Below are positions 16,569 to 26,151 of a stretch of 53,312 nt of DNA, one piece after another. Both the position numbers and the translations under genes were made by a program. Each line of letters begins with the position of its first letter. The first letter of the stretch is position 1. This DNA comes from CAZFLY01 sp964519995 (GTDB lineage Bacteria > Planctomycetota > Phycisphaerae > Sedimentisphaerales > Anaerobacaceae). The stretch lies in NCBI GenBank assembly GCA_964519995.1, contig CAZFLY010000013.1, forward strand, positions 1 through 53,312. The letters run 5' to 3'. A model generated the notes under the pieces. That model ran no database searches, was not told where the DNA came from, and saw only the letters and a program-made list of their open reading frames with translations.

Positions 16569-18611
16569 TCACTGTTTTAGCCACTGGTCGAGCCAGGCGA
16601 GAACTGTCTCGTGCCATTGAATACAGTTGTGGGGCTTTAGTACCCAGTGGTTCTCATCAGGGAAATAAAGTAGTCTGCTTGGAATACCAAGCCTTTGTAG
16701 AGCATTGAATGTCCCTAAGCCCTGCGTCTCAGGCACGCGAAAATCCAGAGCTCCATGAATGACCAGCATCGGCGTTTTCCAGTTTTTGACAAAGTTTACT
16801 GGATTGTGCTTTTCGTAGCTTTGCATGTTGTCCCAGGGCGTGCCGATATGGTCCCACTCAGGAAACCATAGCTCTTCAGTGTCAAAATAGGACATCCGTT
16901 CATCGAGGCTGCCATCGTGATTGACTAAACAGCGGAACCGGTCGGGCCAGTTGCCTGCAATCCAGTTAATCATATAGCCGCCGAAAGATGCCCCCAATGC
17001 CGCTACCCTGTCGCCATCCATCCAGGGGTAACGCTCCAGTGCTGCTGTCAAACCTTTCTTGAGATCTTCCAGCGGTTTTCCGCCCCAGTCGTCGCGGATA
17101 GAGTCGCAGAAGTCCTGACCGTAGCCAATTGAGCCATGGAAGTCAACCATTATCGCAGCGTAGCCCGCCCCAGCATAAACCTGTGGGTTCCAGCGATAAT
17201 GGAACGTGTTGCCAAATGAGCCCTGAGGACCGCCATGAATCAGAAAAGCAATTGGGTATTTTTTATCCGGCTTAAAATCCACAGGTTTTACGACGTAACA
17301 ATAGACGGTCTCATCGTTGAAGCCTGGAAAGCTGAACTGTTCGTAATGGCCCATGCGAACAACGGCGAGTTTATCCGCGTTTATGTCTGTGATTTTTATC
17401 AGGTCGCTACCATCGGGCTTGATCGAGTACAACTCGACCGGCGATTGCATGTTACGCAGGCCAAATACGATTCTGTTGCCCACTGTGCGAGGTGAACTTA
17501 CACGTCCCAATTTCGCAATTGTCTGGATGTTACCGGTTCTGACGTCGATGGCAAAGAGAGACCTCTGACCTATGTTCGCTGCCACGGCGTAGATAGTTTT
17601 GTTGTCTGCAGACCAGCAAAAAGTTGATGGGCTGCGATCCCAGTGCTCGGTCAGGATGCGTGGTTTGCCTTTAGGCCAGGGATGCAGAATAATTCTTAAG
17701 CGGTCGGATTCATAGCCGGGCCTTGCCATAGCGAGGTAAGCAAGGGTTTTTCCATCCGGCGAAAAGACTGGATTCGTGTCCCAAGCCTCGTTCTGCTCAG
17801 TGAGGCATTTCGGCGGCTCTGACCCATCGACGGGCGCATAGTAAAGATCGAAGTCTGTAGACCAGGGTTCGTTTGGTCCGACATCGCGGGCGGTGAAAAT
17901 TATGCCTTTGTTGTCCGGCGTGAATGTTATCTCTTCGGGGCCGCCAAATGGTTTAGATGGCGTATCAGCGTCCATGCTACACATTACGTCAACAGCATCG
18001 TCACAAGCAGTGGGCATAACAAAAAGATGTGAACGGCGTCCATCCTTCCATGTATCCCAGTGTCGAACGAAAATGCGGTCGTAGATTCGTCCACTGGATT
18101 TTTTCTTTTCCATTTGTTCGAGTCTTTGTTTTGTACACTCGATGTTGTTGCAGTCGGGAAAGACCTCCACTGTAAAAGCGATGTAATTACCCTCCGGGGA
18201 CACGATAAGATTTGCCACATCGAGTGGCAAATCGGTAACTTGCTCGGCCTCACCGCCGTCTATTTTGATGCGCCAGATTTGTGACGAGCTCGATCGGCTC
18301 GATACGAAAAGAACTGTTTTACAATCCGGTGCCCAGCGTGGATTCGAATCATCTTCTGGATGCGTGGTTAATTGCCGCAGGGCCGTACCATCTATGCGGA
18401 CGAGCCAAAGATCTTTTCGTCCTACGTTGGCTTCAAGGTCGATTTGCTGCAGCACAAAGACGATCCAGTTCCCATCCGGTGAAACTTGAGGATCGGAAAT
18501 ACGGTCCATCGTCAGCAAGTCATGCACCGAGAACGGATGTGTCTGTTCGGTAAAAGCTCCTGATGTGATGCAGATCGAAACGAGTAAAGACCCTAAAATT
18601 ATCTTAAACAT
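16569..18611 (-). CDS. Exported S9 family peptidase (acylaminoacyl-peptidase-like)
   Basis: A 680-aa prolyl-oligopeptidase-family serine hydrolase. After a signal peptide (MFKIILGSLLVSICITSGAF) comes a TolB/WD40-type propeller with repeats such as VSPDGNWIVFV, then the hydrolase domain with GASFGGYM (Ser near residue 542), the Asp in GALDFRVPE and the His in PDENHWV. I chose the ATG at 18611 because AGGGAGCAG lies just upstream and the signal peptide starts there; a start 19 codons earlier would run back over the permease stop. It begins 13 bases after the ABC permease gene ends, suggesting one operon. A decayed copy of its 3' end lies at 15328-15475. Confidence 0.92.
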   Translation of the reverse strand: MFKIILGSLLVSICITSGAFTEQTHPFSVHDLLTMDRISDPQVSPDGNWIVFVLQQIDLEANVGRKDLWLVRIDGTALRQLTTHPEDDSNPRWAPDCKTVLFVSSRSSSSQIWRIKIDGGEAEQVTDLPLDVANLIVSPEGNYIAFTVEVFPDCNNIECTKQRLEQMEKKKSSGRIYDRIFVRHWDTWKDGRRSHLFVMPTACDDAVDVMCSMDADTPSKPFGGPEEITFTPDNKGIIFTARDVGPNEPWSTDFDLYYAPVDGSEPPKCLTEQNEAWDTNPVFSPDGKTLAYLAMARPGYESDRLRIILHPWPKGKPRILTEHWDRSPSTFCWSADNKTIYAVAANIGQRSLFAIDVRTGNIQTIAKLGRVSSPRTVGNRIVFGLRNMQSPVELYSIKPDGSDLIKITDINADKLAVVRMGHYEQFSFPGFNDETVYCYVVKPVDFKPDKKYPIAFLIHGGPQGSFGNTFHYRWNPQVYAGAGYAAIMVDFHGSIGYGQDFCDSIRDDWGGKPLEDLKKGLTAALERYPWMDGDRVAALGASFGGYMINWIAGNWPDRFRCLVNHDGSLDERMSYFDTEELWFPEWDHIGTPWDNMQSYEKHNPVNFVKNWKTPMLVIHGALDFRVPETQGLGTFNALQRLGIPSRLLYFPDENHWVLKPHNCIQWHETVLAWLDQWLKQ

Positions 18612-18624
18612 AATCTGCTCCCTA

Positions 18625-19953
18625 TTAATCATGTCGCAATGCGACAACAGGATCGACCCGTGCTGCACGAAGTGCAGGATAGACGCCGGCTGCCAGGCTT
18701 ACCAGGATGGAAAATGCAATTGCTCCCAGGCATAACCACCATGGAAAGCTAAAATAGTCTATGTACGGAACGCCCCTCCCGCCCAGAAAGCAGTTCACAA
18801 CACTGTTGATCAGGACGCTAACGGCCCATCCCAGAGCAAGGCCGAAAACGCCGCCTAAAAAGCCTATTGTTGCCGATTCAAAAAGAAATATCTTTTTCAC
18901 ATCTCTGTCACTGGCTCCGACTGCTTTCATAATACCGATTTCCCTGTATCTTTCTAGAATTGACATCACCATTGTGTTAATTATTCCCAAAGATGCAACG
19001 GTTATGGCAATCATGCCAATGGCAAAGAGGAACATGTCCATCAGCAGGAAGACTTTCTTGAGTTCCTGCAGCTCGTCTATAAAAGCAAAGGTCTTTAGGC
19101 CCAATTCCTCAAGCTGCTTCTTGACGGGATCAATATATTTGATTGAAGAGACTCTTACGCCGACCATTGAATAACCCTGCTTATGACCCGTTGGCTGGAA
19201 GAAATCCCAAATACTTGTCAGTGAAAGTTTCTTCATTTTTTCCGAGGCGCCAATCGGGATATAGACGTCACTGCGCAGCGGTGTAGGTCCACCGAACTCG
19301 CCACGTTCGATGACGCCGACGATAGTGAAAGTGTAGCTTTGTCTGGCAAAAGGCATGGTCTGGCCTTGTAAAACGGATGCGATTGCCGCAGGATTAAAAA
19401 GCCCTATATCAATTATTAGCGTTGCGACCTCAATTTGTTGACCGATTGCCACATGCGGGTCTTCGATTTTCAAAGAACGTAATAGAGCGTCACTTATGAT
19501 AAGAGAATTAGGTTCATCGCTGTCATAGACTGTTCCCGCACAAAGTTTTATTAAGTCTGACTGGTAAACAGTAGCCGGCAGCGCCTGAATTAGTGTGAAA
19601 TCTTCCTGGTCTTTGAAGCGAATCATGGCAGGGAAGCGTATCTCAGGAAAGGCGGACTCGACACCCTCCATCTGAGTAATTTGTTCGATAAGTTCGTCGT
19701 CCAGCAGAGTTATCTTATTTGGTTCGGGTTGTTCAGTTGAGCCTTGTTCGGATCCTGAAAATACATTGATATAATTGAAAAGACCAAGTTCTCTGAACCT
19801 CTCGGTAACATTCTTCTGGATGCCTTGGCCGAAGGAAAACATCGAAACCAAGGCCCCTATCCCTATAACCACGCCGAATGTTGTGAGAAATGTGCGCAGC
19901 TTCTTTTTCCATAAATTGGCAATGGATTGCTCAATGTAATCGGAGGTTTTCAT
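18625..19953 (-). CDS. ABC transporter permease, MacB/FtsX type
   Basis: The 442-aa protein has the MacB pattern: an N-terminal helix (LRTFLTTFGVVIGIGALVSM), a large periplasmic domain (about residues 50-290), and three C-terminal helices with the FtsX signature RYREIGIMKAVGASDRDV. Such proteins work with a LolD/MacB-like ATPase to move lipoproteins, peptides or other substrates out of the inner membrane by mechanotransmission. The ATPase gene ends 7 bp upstream and an exported S9 peptidase follows 13 bp downstream. Confidence 0.92.
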   Translation of the reverse strand: MKTSDYIEQSIANLWKKKLRTFLTTFGVVIGIGALVSMFSFGQGIQKNVTERFRELGLFNYINVFSGSEQGSTEQPEPNKITLLDDELIEQITQMEGVESAFPEIRFPAMIRFKDQEDFTLIQALPATVYQSDLIKLCAGTVYDSDEPNSLIISDALLRSLKIEDPHVAIGQQIEVATLIIDIGLFNPAAIASVLQGQTMPFARQSYTFTIVGVIERGEFGGPTPLRSDVYIPIGASEKMKKLSLTSIWDFFQPTGHKQGYSMVGVRVSSIKYIDPVKKQLEELGLKTFAFIDELQELKKVFLLMDMFLFAIGMIAITVASLGIINTMVMSILERYREIGIMKAVGASDRDVKKIFLFESATIGFLGGVFGLALGWAVSVLINSVVNCFLGGRGVPYIDYFSFPWWLCLGAIAFSILVSLAAGVYPALRAARVDPVVALRHD

Positions 19954-19960
19954 TTATCCT

Positions 19961-20662
19961 CTACCTGTCGATGATTTTCCCATCGTGGAGCCGAACAATA
20001 TCGTTTGCGTATTCTCTTAGCAGGGCCTCTTCATGCGAAATCATAGTCACGGTTAGGCCATGGTTTTTGTTTAACTCGGCCAGCATCTGAACCACCTGCC
20101 TCGAGGTTTTGCTGTCGAGGTTACCGGTAGGTTCATCGGCGAGAAGGATTTTAGGTTGATTGATAATAGCACGGGCGATAGCCACGCGTTGTTGTTCGCC
20201 GCCTGACAGCTCAGATGGACGGTGCCCTCTACGTGGATACAGCCCTACCGTTTCCAGCATTTCTGCTGCGCGTTGATTTCTTTGTTTTTTGGGCACGCCG
20301 GCAAAGAGCAACGGAAAGGCAACATTTTCCAGAGCAGTGTAGGAAGAAATCAAATTGAACGATTGAAAGATCATTCCGACCTGGTGACGCCGGTATAGGG
20401 CCAGTTCTTCCTTGTTCAATTCCGAGATGGGTTTGTCCTGAACTTCAATGATCCCTGAGGAAGGCGTGTCCAGCCCGCCCAGTAAGTTCACCAGGGTAGA
20501 TTTACCAGAGCCGGACGGCCCCGTTACCCCAAGAAATGTGCCCTCTGCAATGGTCAGATTCACATCCTTCAAGGCCACAACCTCAATCCTTCCAGATGAG
20601 TAGACTTTGCTCAGGTTGGTTGTCTTGATAAAAGTAGTACCGCTCATGCTCGTTTTTAGCAT
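19961..20662 (-). CDS. ABC transporter ATP-binding protein, LolD/MacB type
   Basis: The 233-aa ATPase has Walker A GPSGSGKST (residues 48-56), the Q-loop, signature ELSGGEQQR (151-159), Walker B ILLADEPTG (172-180) and a switch His in TMISHEEALL. It matches the LolD/MacB/FtsE subfamily and is the partner of the permease that starts 7 bp later. An inner ATG at codon 6 (MSGTTFIK) is an alternative start; neither has a strong ribosome site. Confidence 0.94.
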   Translation of the reverse strand: MLKTSMSGTTFIKTTNLSKVYSSGRIEVVALKDVNLTIAEGTFLGVTGPSGSGKSTLVNLLGGLDTPSSGIIEVQDKPISELNKEELALYRRHQVGMIFQSFNLISSYTALENVAFPLLFAGVPKKQRNQRAAEMLETVGLYPRRGHRPSELSGGEQQRVAIARAIINQPKILLADEPTGNLDSKTSRQVVQMLAELNKNHGLTVTMISHEEALLREYANDIVRLHDGKIIDR

Positions 20663-20833
20663 CCAATCTTAATTGTTATTGGTGCTTTTATTACTTGCGT
20701 TTTGCACATTGTAATGAGTATGCGCCCTTTTCTCAACATGCTGTTCTGAGAGGGATATGCAGGGTGTCTCAACTATTTGAGTGGTGTCACGTCTTGGACT
20801 GTCGTCGCCTGAATTTGCTTTGTGTTTGCAAAA

Positions 20834-22462
20834 TTATATTTGTTTCGTTTCTTTAGTCAGTGTGGTTGGGATGTCAAGCCAGAAGGTTGTACCTTTACCT
20901 TGTTCACTTTCCAGGCCGATGTCACCCGCCAACATAATCGCCAGTTCCTTGCTGATGGCAAGTCCCAAGCCGAAACCGGCAGATTCGCGCGTAAGCGAAC
21001 TGTCAACCTGACGGAATTTCTCAAATATTTTTGTCTTGTCCACTTCGGCGATGCCGTACCCGGTGTCACTAACGGCGATGCGGGCTGTCCTTTCGTTGAG
21101 CATATTGGCTCGAATCTCAATTCTGCCTTGCTGCGGTGTGAATTTTACAGCGTTACTGAGGAAGTTGTACAGTATTTGCTGGACCTTGCCGGCATCTGTA
21201 GAAAGAACCGGAATATCAGGTTCAATTTTGAGCCGTACTTTGATCTTCTTTTTCTTTGTTAACAGAGAAAAAGATGAGACCACTACTTCGCAAAGTTGCG
21301 GTAGTGAGGCTTCTTCTATATGCAATTCCATTTTGCCAGCCTGAGTTTTAGCTAAGTCCAACAGGTCATTAATCATATTCAGAAGACTGTTTCCACTGGT
21401 AATTATGTTCTCAGCGTAGCGTCGGCCCTCTTCTTTTTTCAATAGGTCCGGTTTTTCTCTGAGTACCTGAGCGAAACCAAGTATAGCGTTAAGCGGCGTT
21501 CTGAACTCGTGGGACATATTAGCCAAGAATTCGCTTTTGATTTTGTTGGCCTTGAATAGTTCTATGTTTCGCTCCGAGAGCTCTGCAATCTTGGCATCGA
21601 GCTGTTTGTTTGCCTGGCGGAGTTTTTCCTGGGCGGCCTGGAGGTTATCGAGCATGTGGTTGAAGGCCTCGGCGAGCTTTTCATATTCGTCTCCGGTGGT
21701 GATGGAACTGCGTATGTCGAGATTGCCCTCAGCGACGTTATTTGCGATGGCTCGCAGTTGCCGAATGGGTCGAAGGATAACTCGTTGGGTAATCCAGTAG
21801 AACACGACTATGGCGCCGGTGCCGGCGATAAGACCAGCAACGATTATCCAGACCCGGTTCATAAAGACCGTCTTACGCAATTCACCACCAATACCCAATG
21901 ATTGGATAACCACTGCGCCTATCGGCTCATTGAGTGAAAATGCCGTTGCTGAGCCCTGTGGATTGTGACAGCCAACACAGCTCTCGGTTGCCTTGAAGAT
22001 TCGCACATAATCGCTCTGCAAGGTGTCGTTATTTCTGGATAGCACGATTTTCTCATCGATAGCTTCGTCGGCTTTTAACGACTTGATCATCTGTCTTTGG
22101 ATATCGCTCAGTTGTGAAGGGCCTGTCTGGTTGTTTCTGCTGAAGCGAATCCAGCGTATCTCAGGCTTGTTTACGTCCATGATGGAGCCGGTATAGTCCA
22201 ACACCGGCAGCGTGCCCTGGATGGCACTGTCTATCTGAAAGTGCATACGCAGCAGTAGCGTCTCTGCCTTTGTCTTGTTCATATCCAGCAAGCCCTTTTT
22301 CGTTAGTTGCCGCATCCAGACGTACGGCAGAAGTAGCGCCAGCACCAGGGTAAGAACAACGGCTACACCAAAAGTAAGCTGATACTTTCTTTCCAGTGAA
22401 AGCGGCTGGAGTCTCAGTGTCCTCAATAGCTTGCCTCGGATATTGCTGAAATTAATTCGCAT
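20834..22462 (-). CDS. Hybrid-free sensor histidine kinase with periplasmic CxxCH motif
   Basis: The 542-aa kinase has a transmembrane helix (about residues 30-50), a periplasmic domain with a single CVGCH motif (162-166) of the kind found in DUF3365/Tll0287-like c-heme sensors, a second helix (203-226), a HAMP domain, a coiled coil, HisKA with MSHEFRTPLNAILGF (His318) and HATPase_c with N, G1 (DTGYGIAE) and G2 (GFGLGLAIS) boxes. No response regulator is nearby. I use ATG at 22462; the frame stays open to a TTG at 22483. It starts 35 bp after mscS ends, so both are likely co-transcribed. Confidence 0.93.
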   Translation of the reverse strand: MRINFSNIRGKLLRTLRLQPLSLERKYQLTFGVAVVLTLVLALLLPYVWMRQLTKKGLLDMNKTKAETLLLRMHFQIDSAIQGTLPVLDYTGSIMDVNKPEIRWIRFSRNNQTGPSQLSDIQRQMIKSLKADEAIDEKIVLSRNNDTLQSDYVRIFKATESCVGCHNPQGSATAFSLNEPIGAVVIQSLGIGGELRKTVFMNRVWIIVAGLIAGTGAIVVFYWITQRVILRPIRQLRAIANNVAEGNLDIRSSITTGDEYEKLAEAFNHMLDNLQAAQEKLRQANKQLDAKIAELSERNIELFKANKIKSEFLANMSHEFRTPLNAILGFAQVLREKPDLLKKEEGRRYAENIITSGNSLLNMINDLLDLAKTQAGKMELHIEEASLPQLCEVVVSSFSLLTKKKKIKVRLKIEPDIPVLSTDAGKVQQILYNFLSNAVKFTPQQGRIEIRANMLNERTARIAVSDTGYGIAEVDKTKIFEKFRQVDSSLTRESAGFGLGLAISKELAIMLAGDIGLESEQGKGTTFWLDIPTTLTKETKQI

Positions 22463-22497
22463 AAACAAATGCTTTCTACGCAAAAAAGCGAGCGGCG

Positions 22498-23547
22498 CTA
22501 CTGTTTTAGCTGGTTTAGCTCGGCTCTTAGCTTCGGTAGAGCATGTGGATAGTTCCTTTGCACAAACTCGATTATTTTTTCTCTAACCTCGCAGCGTAAA
22601 GCCCATGCAGTCGAGGCATCAGCGGCGCTGACCAGAGCCCTTAGCTCGACTGTACGCTCAGTTGTATTAGTAACCTGCAGAACGCAAACCTTTTTGTCCC
22701 AAAGTTCAGATTCTTGCAGTATCTGTTGTAGAGCCTTTCTAATTTCCTCTACGGGTACTGTATAGTCGACATAGATAAATACAGTACCCAGGATGTCGGC
22801 AGTTACCCGGGTCCAGTTTTGAAACGGTCTTTCGATAAAGTATGTTATAGGCACCATCAGGCGCCTCAGGTCCCAGATTTTAACTACAACGTATGTCAGG
22901 GTTATCTCCTCGATCCTGCCCCATTCGTTTTCAACAATGACTACATCATCTACGCGGATCGGCTGAGTAAAGGCAATTTGAAGTCCGGCTATGAAAGTAC
23001 CAATTGTCTTCTGGGCCGCCATTCCAACGACGATGCCGATGATGCCTGCTGAGGCTAAAATCGTGGCTCCCAACTGGCGGACCCTCTCGAAGGTCATAAG
23101 CATCGTTCCCATCGCAATGATGCCTACAACCGCGATTACTATTCGCTTGAGCACTCTTAGCTGGGTATGAATCTTTCGTGCTCTTAGGTTGTCTTTTGTG
23201 TCCACAACAAAACGGTGCAGCACATAGTCTTCAAGAACGTAAGTTGTCTTAATCGAAAGCCATGAGACCAGACCAATCAACAGCAGGCTCAGTAAGTGGT
23301 TGATAAAGTCGGGAGATTCGATTTGTAGTACCGGCATTTTCAAAAGCAGCCGAACTATTAAAAGTATAATTATCCAATGCAAAGGGCCATAACAATGCTT
23401 GACAAACGACTTGCCTAAAATGCTTTCAGTCTGTTTGGTAGACCACAGCAGCACTTTGGGGATTACATGATGGCCTATCAAGCCAAGCAATACCGCTGCG
23501 CCCAGCAGCCAGAAGAGATTTTGCCCGCCCTGCATGTCAACTAACAT
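22498..23547 (-). CDS. mscS: MscS family small-conductance mechanosensitive channel
   Basis: The 349-aa protein has about four N-terminal transmembrane helices, the pore-lining TM3 region (LGATILASAGIIGIVVGMAA followed by QKTIGTFIAGLQIAFTQPIR) and the cytosolic beta domain beginning DDVVIVENEWGRIEEITL. It opens under membrane tension to release solutes. The start at 23547 is chosen because GAGGAG lies 9 bases upstream. The sensor kinase gene follows directly. Confidence 0.93.
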   Translation of the reverse strand: MLVDMQGGQNLFWLLGAAVLLGLIGHHVIPKVLLWSTKQTESILGKSFVKHCYGPLHWIIILLIVRLLLKMPVLQIESPDFINHLLSLLLIGLVSWLSIKTTYVLEDYVLHRFVVDTKDNLRARKIHTQLRVLKRIVIAVVGIIAMGTMLMTFERVRQLGATILASAGIIGIVVGMAAQKTIGTFIAGLQIAFTQPIRVDDVVIVENEWGRIEEITLTYVVVKIWDLRRLMVPITYFIERPFQNWTRVTADILGTVFIYVDYTVPVEEIRKALQQILQESELWDKKVCVLQVTNTTERTVELRALVSAADASTAWALRCEVREKIIEFVQRNYPHALPKLRAELNQLKQ

Positions 23548-23645
23548 GATATTGGCTCCTCGATCATAAAGATACAATTTCCTGCCCCTGCTGGATAGCA
23601 GGTCTGCCTAATCACGCTGATTTCTAACATATTAGGCACTTCGTT

Positions 23646-25463
23646 TCATTGATTTCTCTCATCAGGTTTAGCTGGTGCTACATGTGAATGTTTTTGTGTT
23701 CGCAGGTTCAGTTCATCGAGTTGTTTTTGATCAGCCTCGCTCGGAGCATCGGTGAGCAAGCACTGGCCTCGCTGAGTTTTCGGAAAAGCGATAACGTCAC
23801 GAATATTGTCTGTGCCGGTAAGCAGCATAACAATTCGGTCAAGGCCAAACGCAATTCCGCCGTGCGGCGGAGCACCATATTCGAGGGCTTTTAAGAAAAA
23901 GCCAAATCGCTGCTTGGCTTGCTGCCTGGAGATATTCAGCAGGTCAAAGACCTTTTGCTGGACCTTGGGCTGATGAATACGAATACTGCCGCCTCCGATT
24001 TCTGAGCCATTGACAACAATATCGTAAGCCTGCGAGCGGATGTTGCCGGGGTCGCTGTCGAGCTTATTCAGGTCTTCCGGAACCGGCGCGGTGAACGGGT
24101 GATGCAGCGAATCATAGCGTTTTTCGTCTTCGTTCCACTCAAACAGGGGAAATTCGAGTATCCAGACAAACTCAAAGCTGTTAGGGTCATAAAGTTTCAG
24201 TTCGCGACCCAGCCTGCATCGAAGTGGAGCTAAAGCTTTGTTGACGATCTCCTGTTGGTCAGCGACGAATAGCAACAGGTCGCCGTCTTTTGCCTCGAAG
24301 CGTTCGATGAGCTGTTGCTGGAGCGTGGGGCTGAAGTACTTGCCAAGACCGCCGATGAATGTGAGTTTGTCGTTTTCGTTTTTTAGTCTGGCCCAACTGA
24401 GGCCCTTTGCGCCATAATCGCCGACAAATTTGGTGAGTGTTTTTTCTATGTCACTTCTGGAGTATTTTTCTCCTGCGGGTGCGCAAAGCCCTTTTACAAT
24501 GCCGCCCGCCTCAATGGTGGATGTGAAAACGTTGAACGTGCTTTGCTTTGCGATGTCGCAGATGTCTTTTAGCTTCATGTCGAAGCGAAGGTCCGGCCTG
24601 TCGGTGCCGTAATCTGCCATTGCCTGGCTGTACGAGAGCCGTTTCATCGGAGTCGGAACAGTTATTTCGAGAATTCGGTTCCAGATTCGCGCGACCATGT
24701 TTTCATGAACGCCGATGACGTCGTTGGTGTCAACGAAGCTCATCTCGACGTCGATCTGTGTAAATTCAGCCTGCCTGTCGGCGCGTGGGTCTTCATCGCG
24801 AAAGCAGCGAACGATCTGAAAATATTTGTCGACGCCGCTTATCATTAATATCTGCTTGAATAACTGCGGCGACTGCGGAAGGGCGTAGAAACAGTTTGGT
24901 GTTAGCCTGCTGGGCACGAGAAAGTCTCTTGCGCCTTCGGGCGTGCTTTTAGCAAGCATCGGTGTTTCGATTTCCCAGAAGCCCAGCTTGTCGAAAAACT
25001 CCCGCACAGCCATTGTGACGCGATGCCGAGTGTGCAGTTTATGTTGCATTTGGGGCCTGCGCAGATCGATGTATCTGTGGATAAGTCGGCTTTCTTCATT
25101 GGTTTTTTCTGCCTCGCTGATTTCAAAGGGCGGAGTTTTAGCGGTATTGAGGATTTCGAACTCTTCGATGAGAACCTCGATTTGGCCGGTCGGCAGTTTC
25201 GGATTTTCCAGACCTTTGCCGCGTGGCCTGATAGTGCCTTTGGCGGTGACGACCCATTCGCAGCGTACCGTTCGTGCCAGTTTATGGACTTGCGGTTGAG
25301 TTTCAGGATTGAAGACCAATTGGGTTAGACCTTCTCTGTCGCGAAGGTCGAAAAAGACCAAGTTACCGTGGTCGCGGTAGGATTGAACCCACCCAGCCAG
25401 TGTTACTTTTTTGCCCGCATCACTTAGCCTAAGCTGTCCACAATTGTGCGTTCGTTTGAGCAT
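23646..25463 (-). CDS. aspS: Aspartyl-tRNA synthetase
   Basis: The 605-aa class II synthetase is of the bacterial type. It has an N-terminal OB-fold anticodon domain (about residues 15-110), motif 2 around FRDEDPRADRQAEFTQIDVE, the GAD insertion (about 310-420) and motif 3 GGIAFGLDRIVMLL near the C-terminus, followed by AFPKTQRGQCLLTDAPS. Length is normal. Whether it is discriminating (Asp only) or also charges Asn-tRNA cannot be decided by eye; no gatCAB gene is in the window. Its leader carries tandem hairpins (25495-25548). Confidence 0.97.
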   Translation of the reverse strand: MLKRTHNCGQLRLSDAGKKVTLAGWVQSYRDHGNLVFFDLRDREGLTQLVFNPETQPQVHKLARTVRCEWVVTAKGTIRPRGKGLENPKLPTGQIEVLIEEFEILNTAKTPPFEISEAEKTNEESRLIHRYIDLRRPQMQHKLHTRHRVTMAVREFFDKLGFWEIETPMLAKSTPEGARDFLVPSRLTPNCFYALPQSPQLFKQILMISGVDKYFQIVRCFRDEDPRADRQAEFTQIDVEMSFVDTNDVIGVHENMVARIWNRILEITVPTPMKRLSYSQAMADYGTDRPDLRFDMKLKDICDIAKQSTFNVFTSTIEAGGIVKGLCAPAGEKYSRSDIEKTLTKFVGDYGAKGLSWARLKNENDKLTFIGGLGKYFSPTLQQQLIERFEAKDGDLLLFVADQQEIVNKALAPLRCRLGRELKLYDPNSFEFVWILEFPLFEWNEDEKRYDSLHHPFTAPVPEDLNKLDSDPGNIRSQAYDIVVNGSEIGGGSIRIHQPKVQQKVFDLLNISRQQAKQRFGFFLKALEYGAPPHGGIAFGLDRIVMLLTGTDNIRDVIAFPKTQRGQCLLTDAPSEADQKQLDELNLRTQKHSHVAPAKPDERNQ

Positions 25464-25494
25464 AATTATTTTTCCAAGCCTTTCAAATACAACC

Positions 25495-25556
25495 CCCCAA
25501 TAAATTGGGGCGCTAAATATTTACTTAGCCCCGCAGTTTACTGCGGGGTCTTTTTC
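25495..25556. repeat. Tandem palindromes in the aspS leader
   Basis: Two similar hairpins lie in tandem: CCCCAA-TAAA-TTGGGG (25495-25510) and CCCCGCAG-TTTA-CTGCGGGG (25529-25548). The second is followed on the plus strand by TCTTTTTC, a terminator-like tail, although no plus-strand gene ends here. The inner arms can also pair with each other (GGGG..CTAA with TTAG..CCCC), which would exclude both hairpins. They may be a REP-like repeated palindrome or a folding switch in the leader. Confidence 0.6.
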
Positions 25557-25560
25557 TTTC

Positions 25561-26151
25561 TTATTCCAAAATATCTCCATAATCAATACGAATGCCGTCT
25601 TTTACTTTTTGATAGTATATGATTTTAGCCGTTATATCCTCTTGCAGAGCGGACTTGGATCGATAGGTCTCGGGCTTTATGGAAACGGCAACGTTCCCAA
25701 TGTATCCGTCAATGCCCTTTGATTCTTCTGTGAAGTCTGAAAAACGGTAACTTGCACCTTTGATTTCAGCCCCTTTCTTGAGTATAGCTTCCTGGAATCT
25801 TAAGCCCATGAAGGTTTTGATTATAACCAGGTCTTTTACCCAGGCCTCGACTATTTCTCTGTCGATTTTTCCGATCGCCTCTCTAAGGTTATCCAGCATT
25901 TGGAGTATCTTTTCGGTTGCTGTTCTGATAGCTTCTGGTTTCTGCTGTAAATACCAGTCTTGCCATTCATCCAGAGTTTTGCCGGTGAAATGCTGAAAGA
26001 GCTTGCTTAACTGACCAACGACCTTTGGTCTTGTTCCTTGAACATTTTGGTTTGCCAGATTGATGAGCTGGGTTGTATACTTGGGAAACTCAATCGGTTT
26101 AATCTCCAAATAGGCTCGTATTTGTTCATTGCTGAGTTTTATTTTCATCAC
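25561..26151 (-). CDS. Type II restriction endonuclease, MjaI family
   Basis: The 196-aa protein resembles the MjaI restriction endonuclease family: PKYTTQLINLANQNVQGTRP, KVVGQLSKLFQHF, GKTLDEWQDWYL, and VKDLVIIKTFMGLRFQEAIL. MjaI recognises CTAG, and the adjacent methyltransferase has the N4-cytosine motif SPPY expected for a CTAG partner; the specificity here is inferred. Its ATG overlaps the methyltransferase stop by 4 bp, so nuclease translation probably depends on prior methyltransferase translation. Confidence 0.85.
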   Translation of the reverse strand: MMKIKLSNEQIRAYLEIKPIEFPKYTTQLINLANQNVQGTRPKVVGQLSKLFQHFTGKTLDEWQDWYLQQKPEAIRTATEKILQMLDNLREAIGKIDREIVEAWVKDLVIIKTFMGLRFQEAILKKGAEIKGASYRFSDFTEESKGIDGYIGNVAVSIKPETYRSKSALQEDITAKIIYYQKVKDGIRIDYGDILE

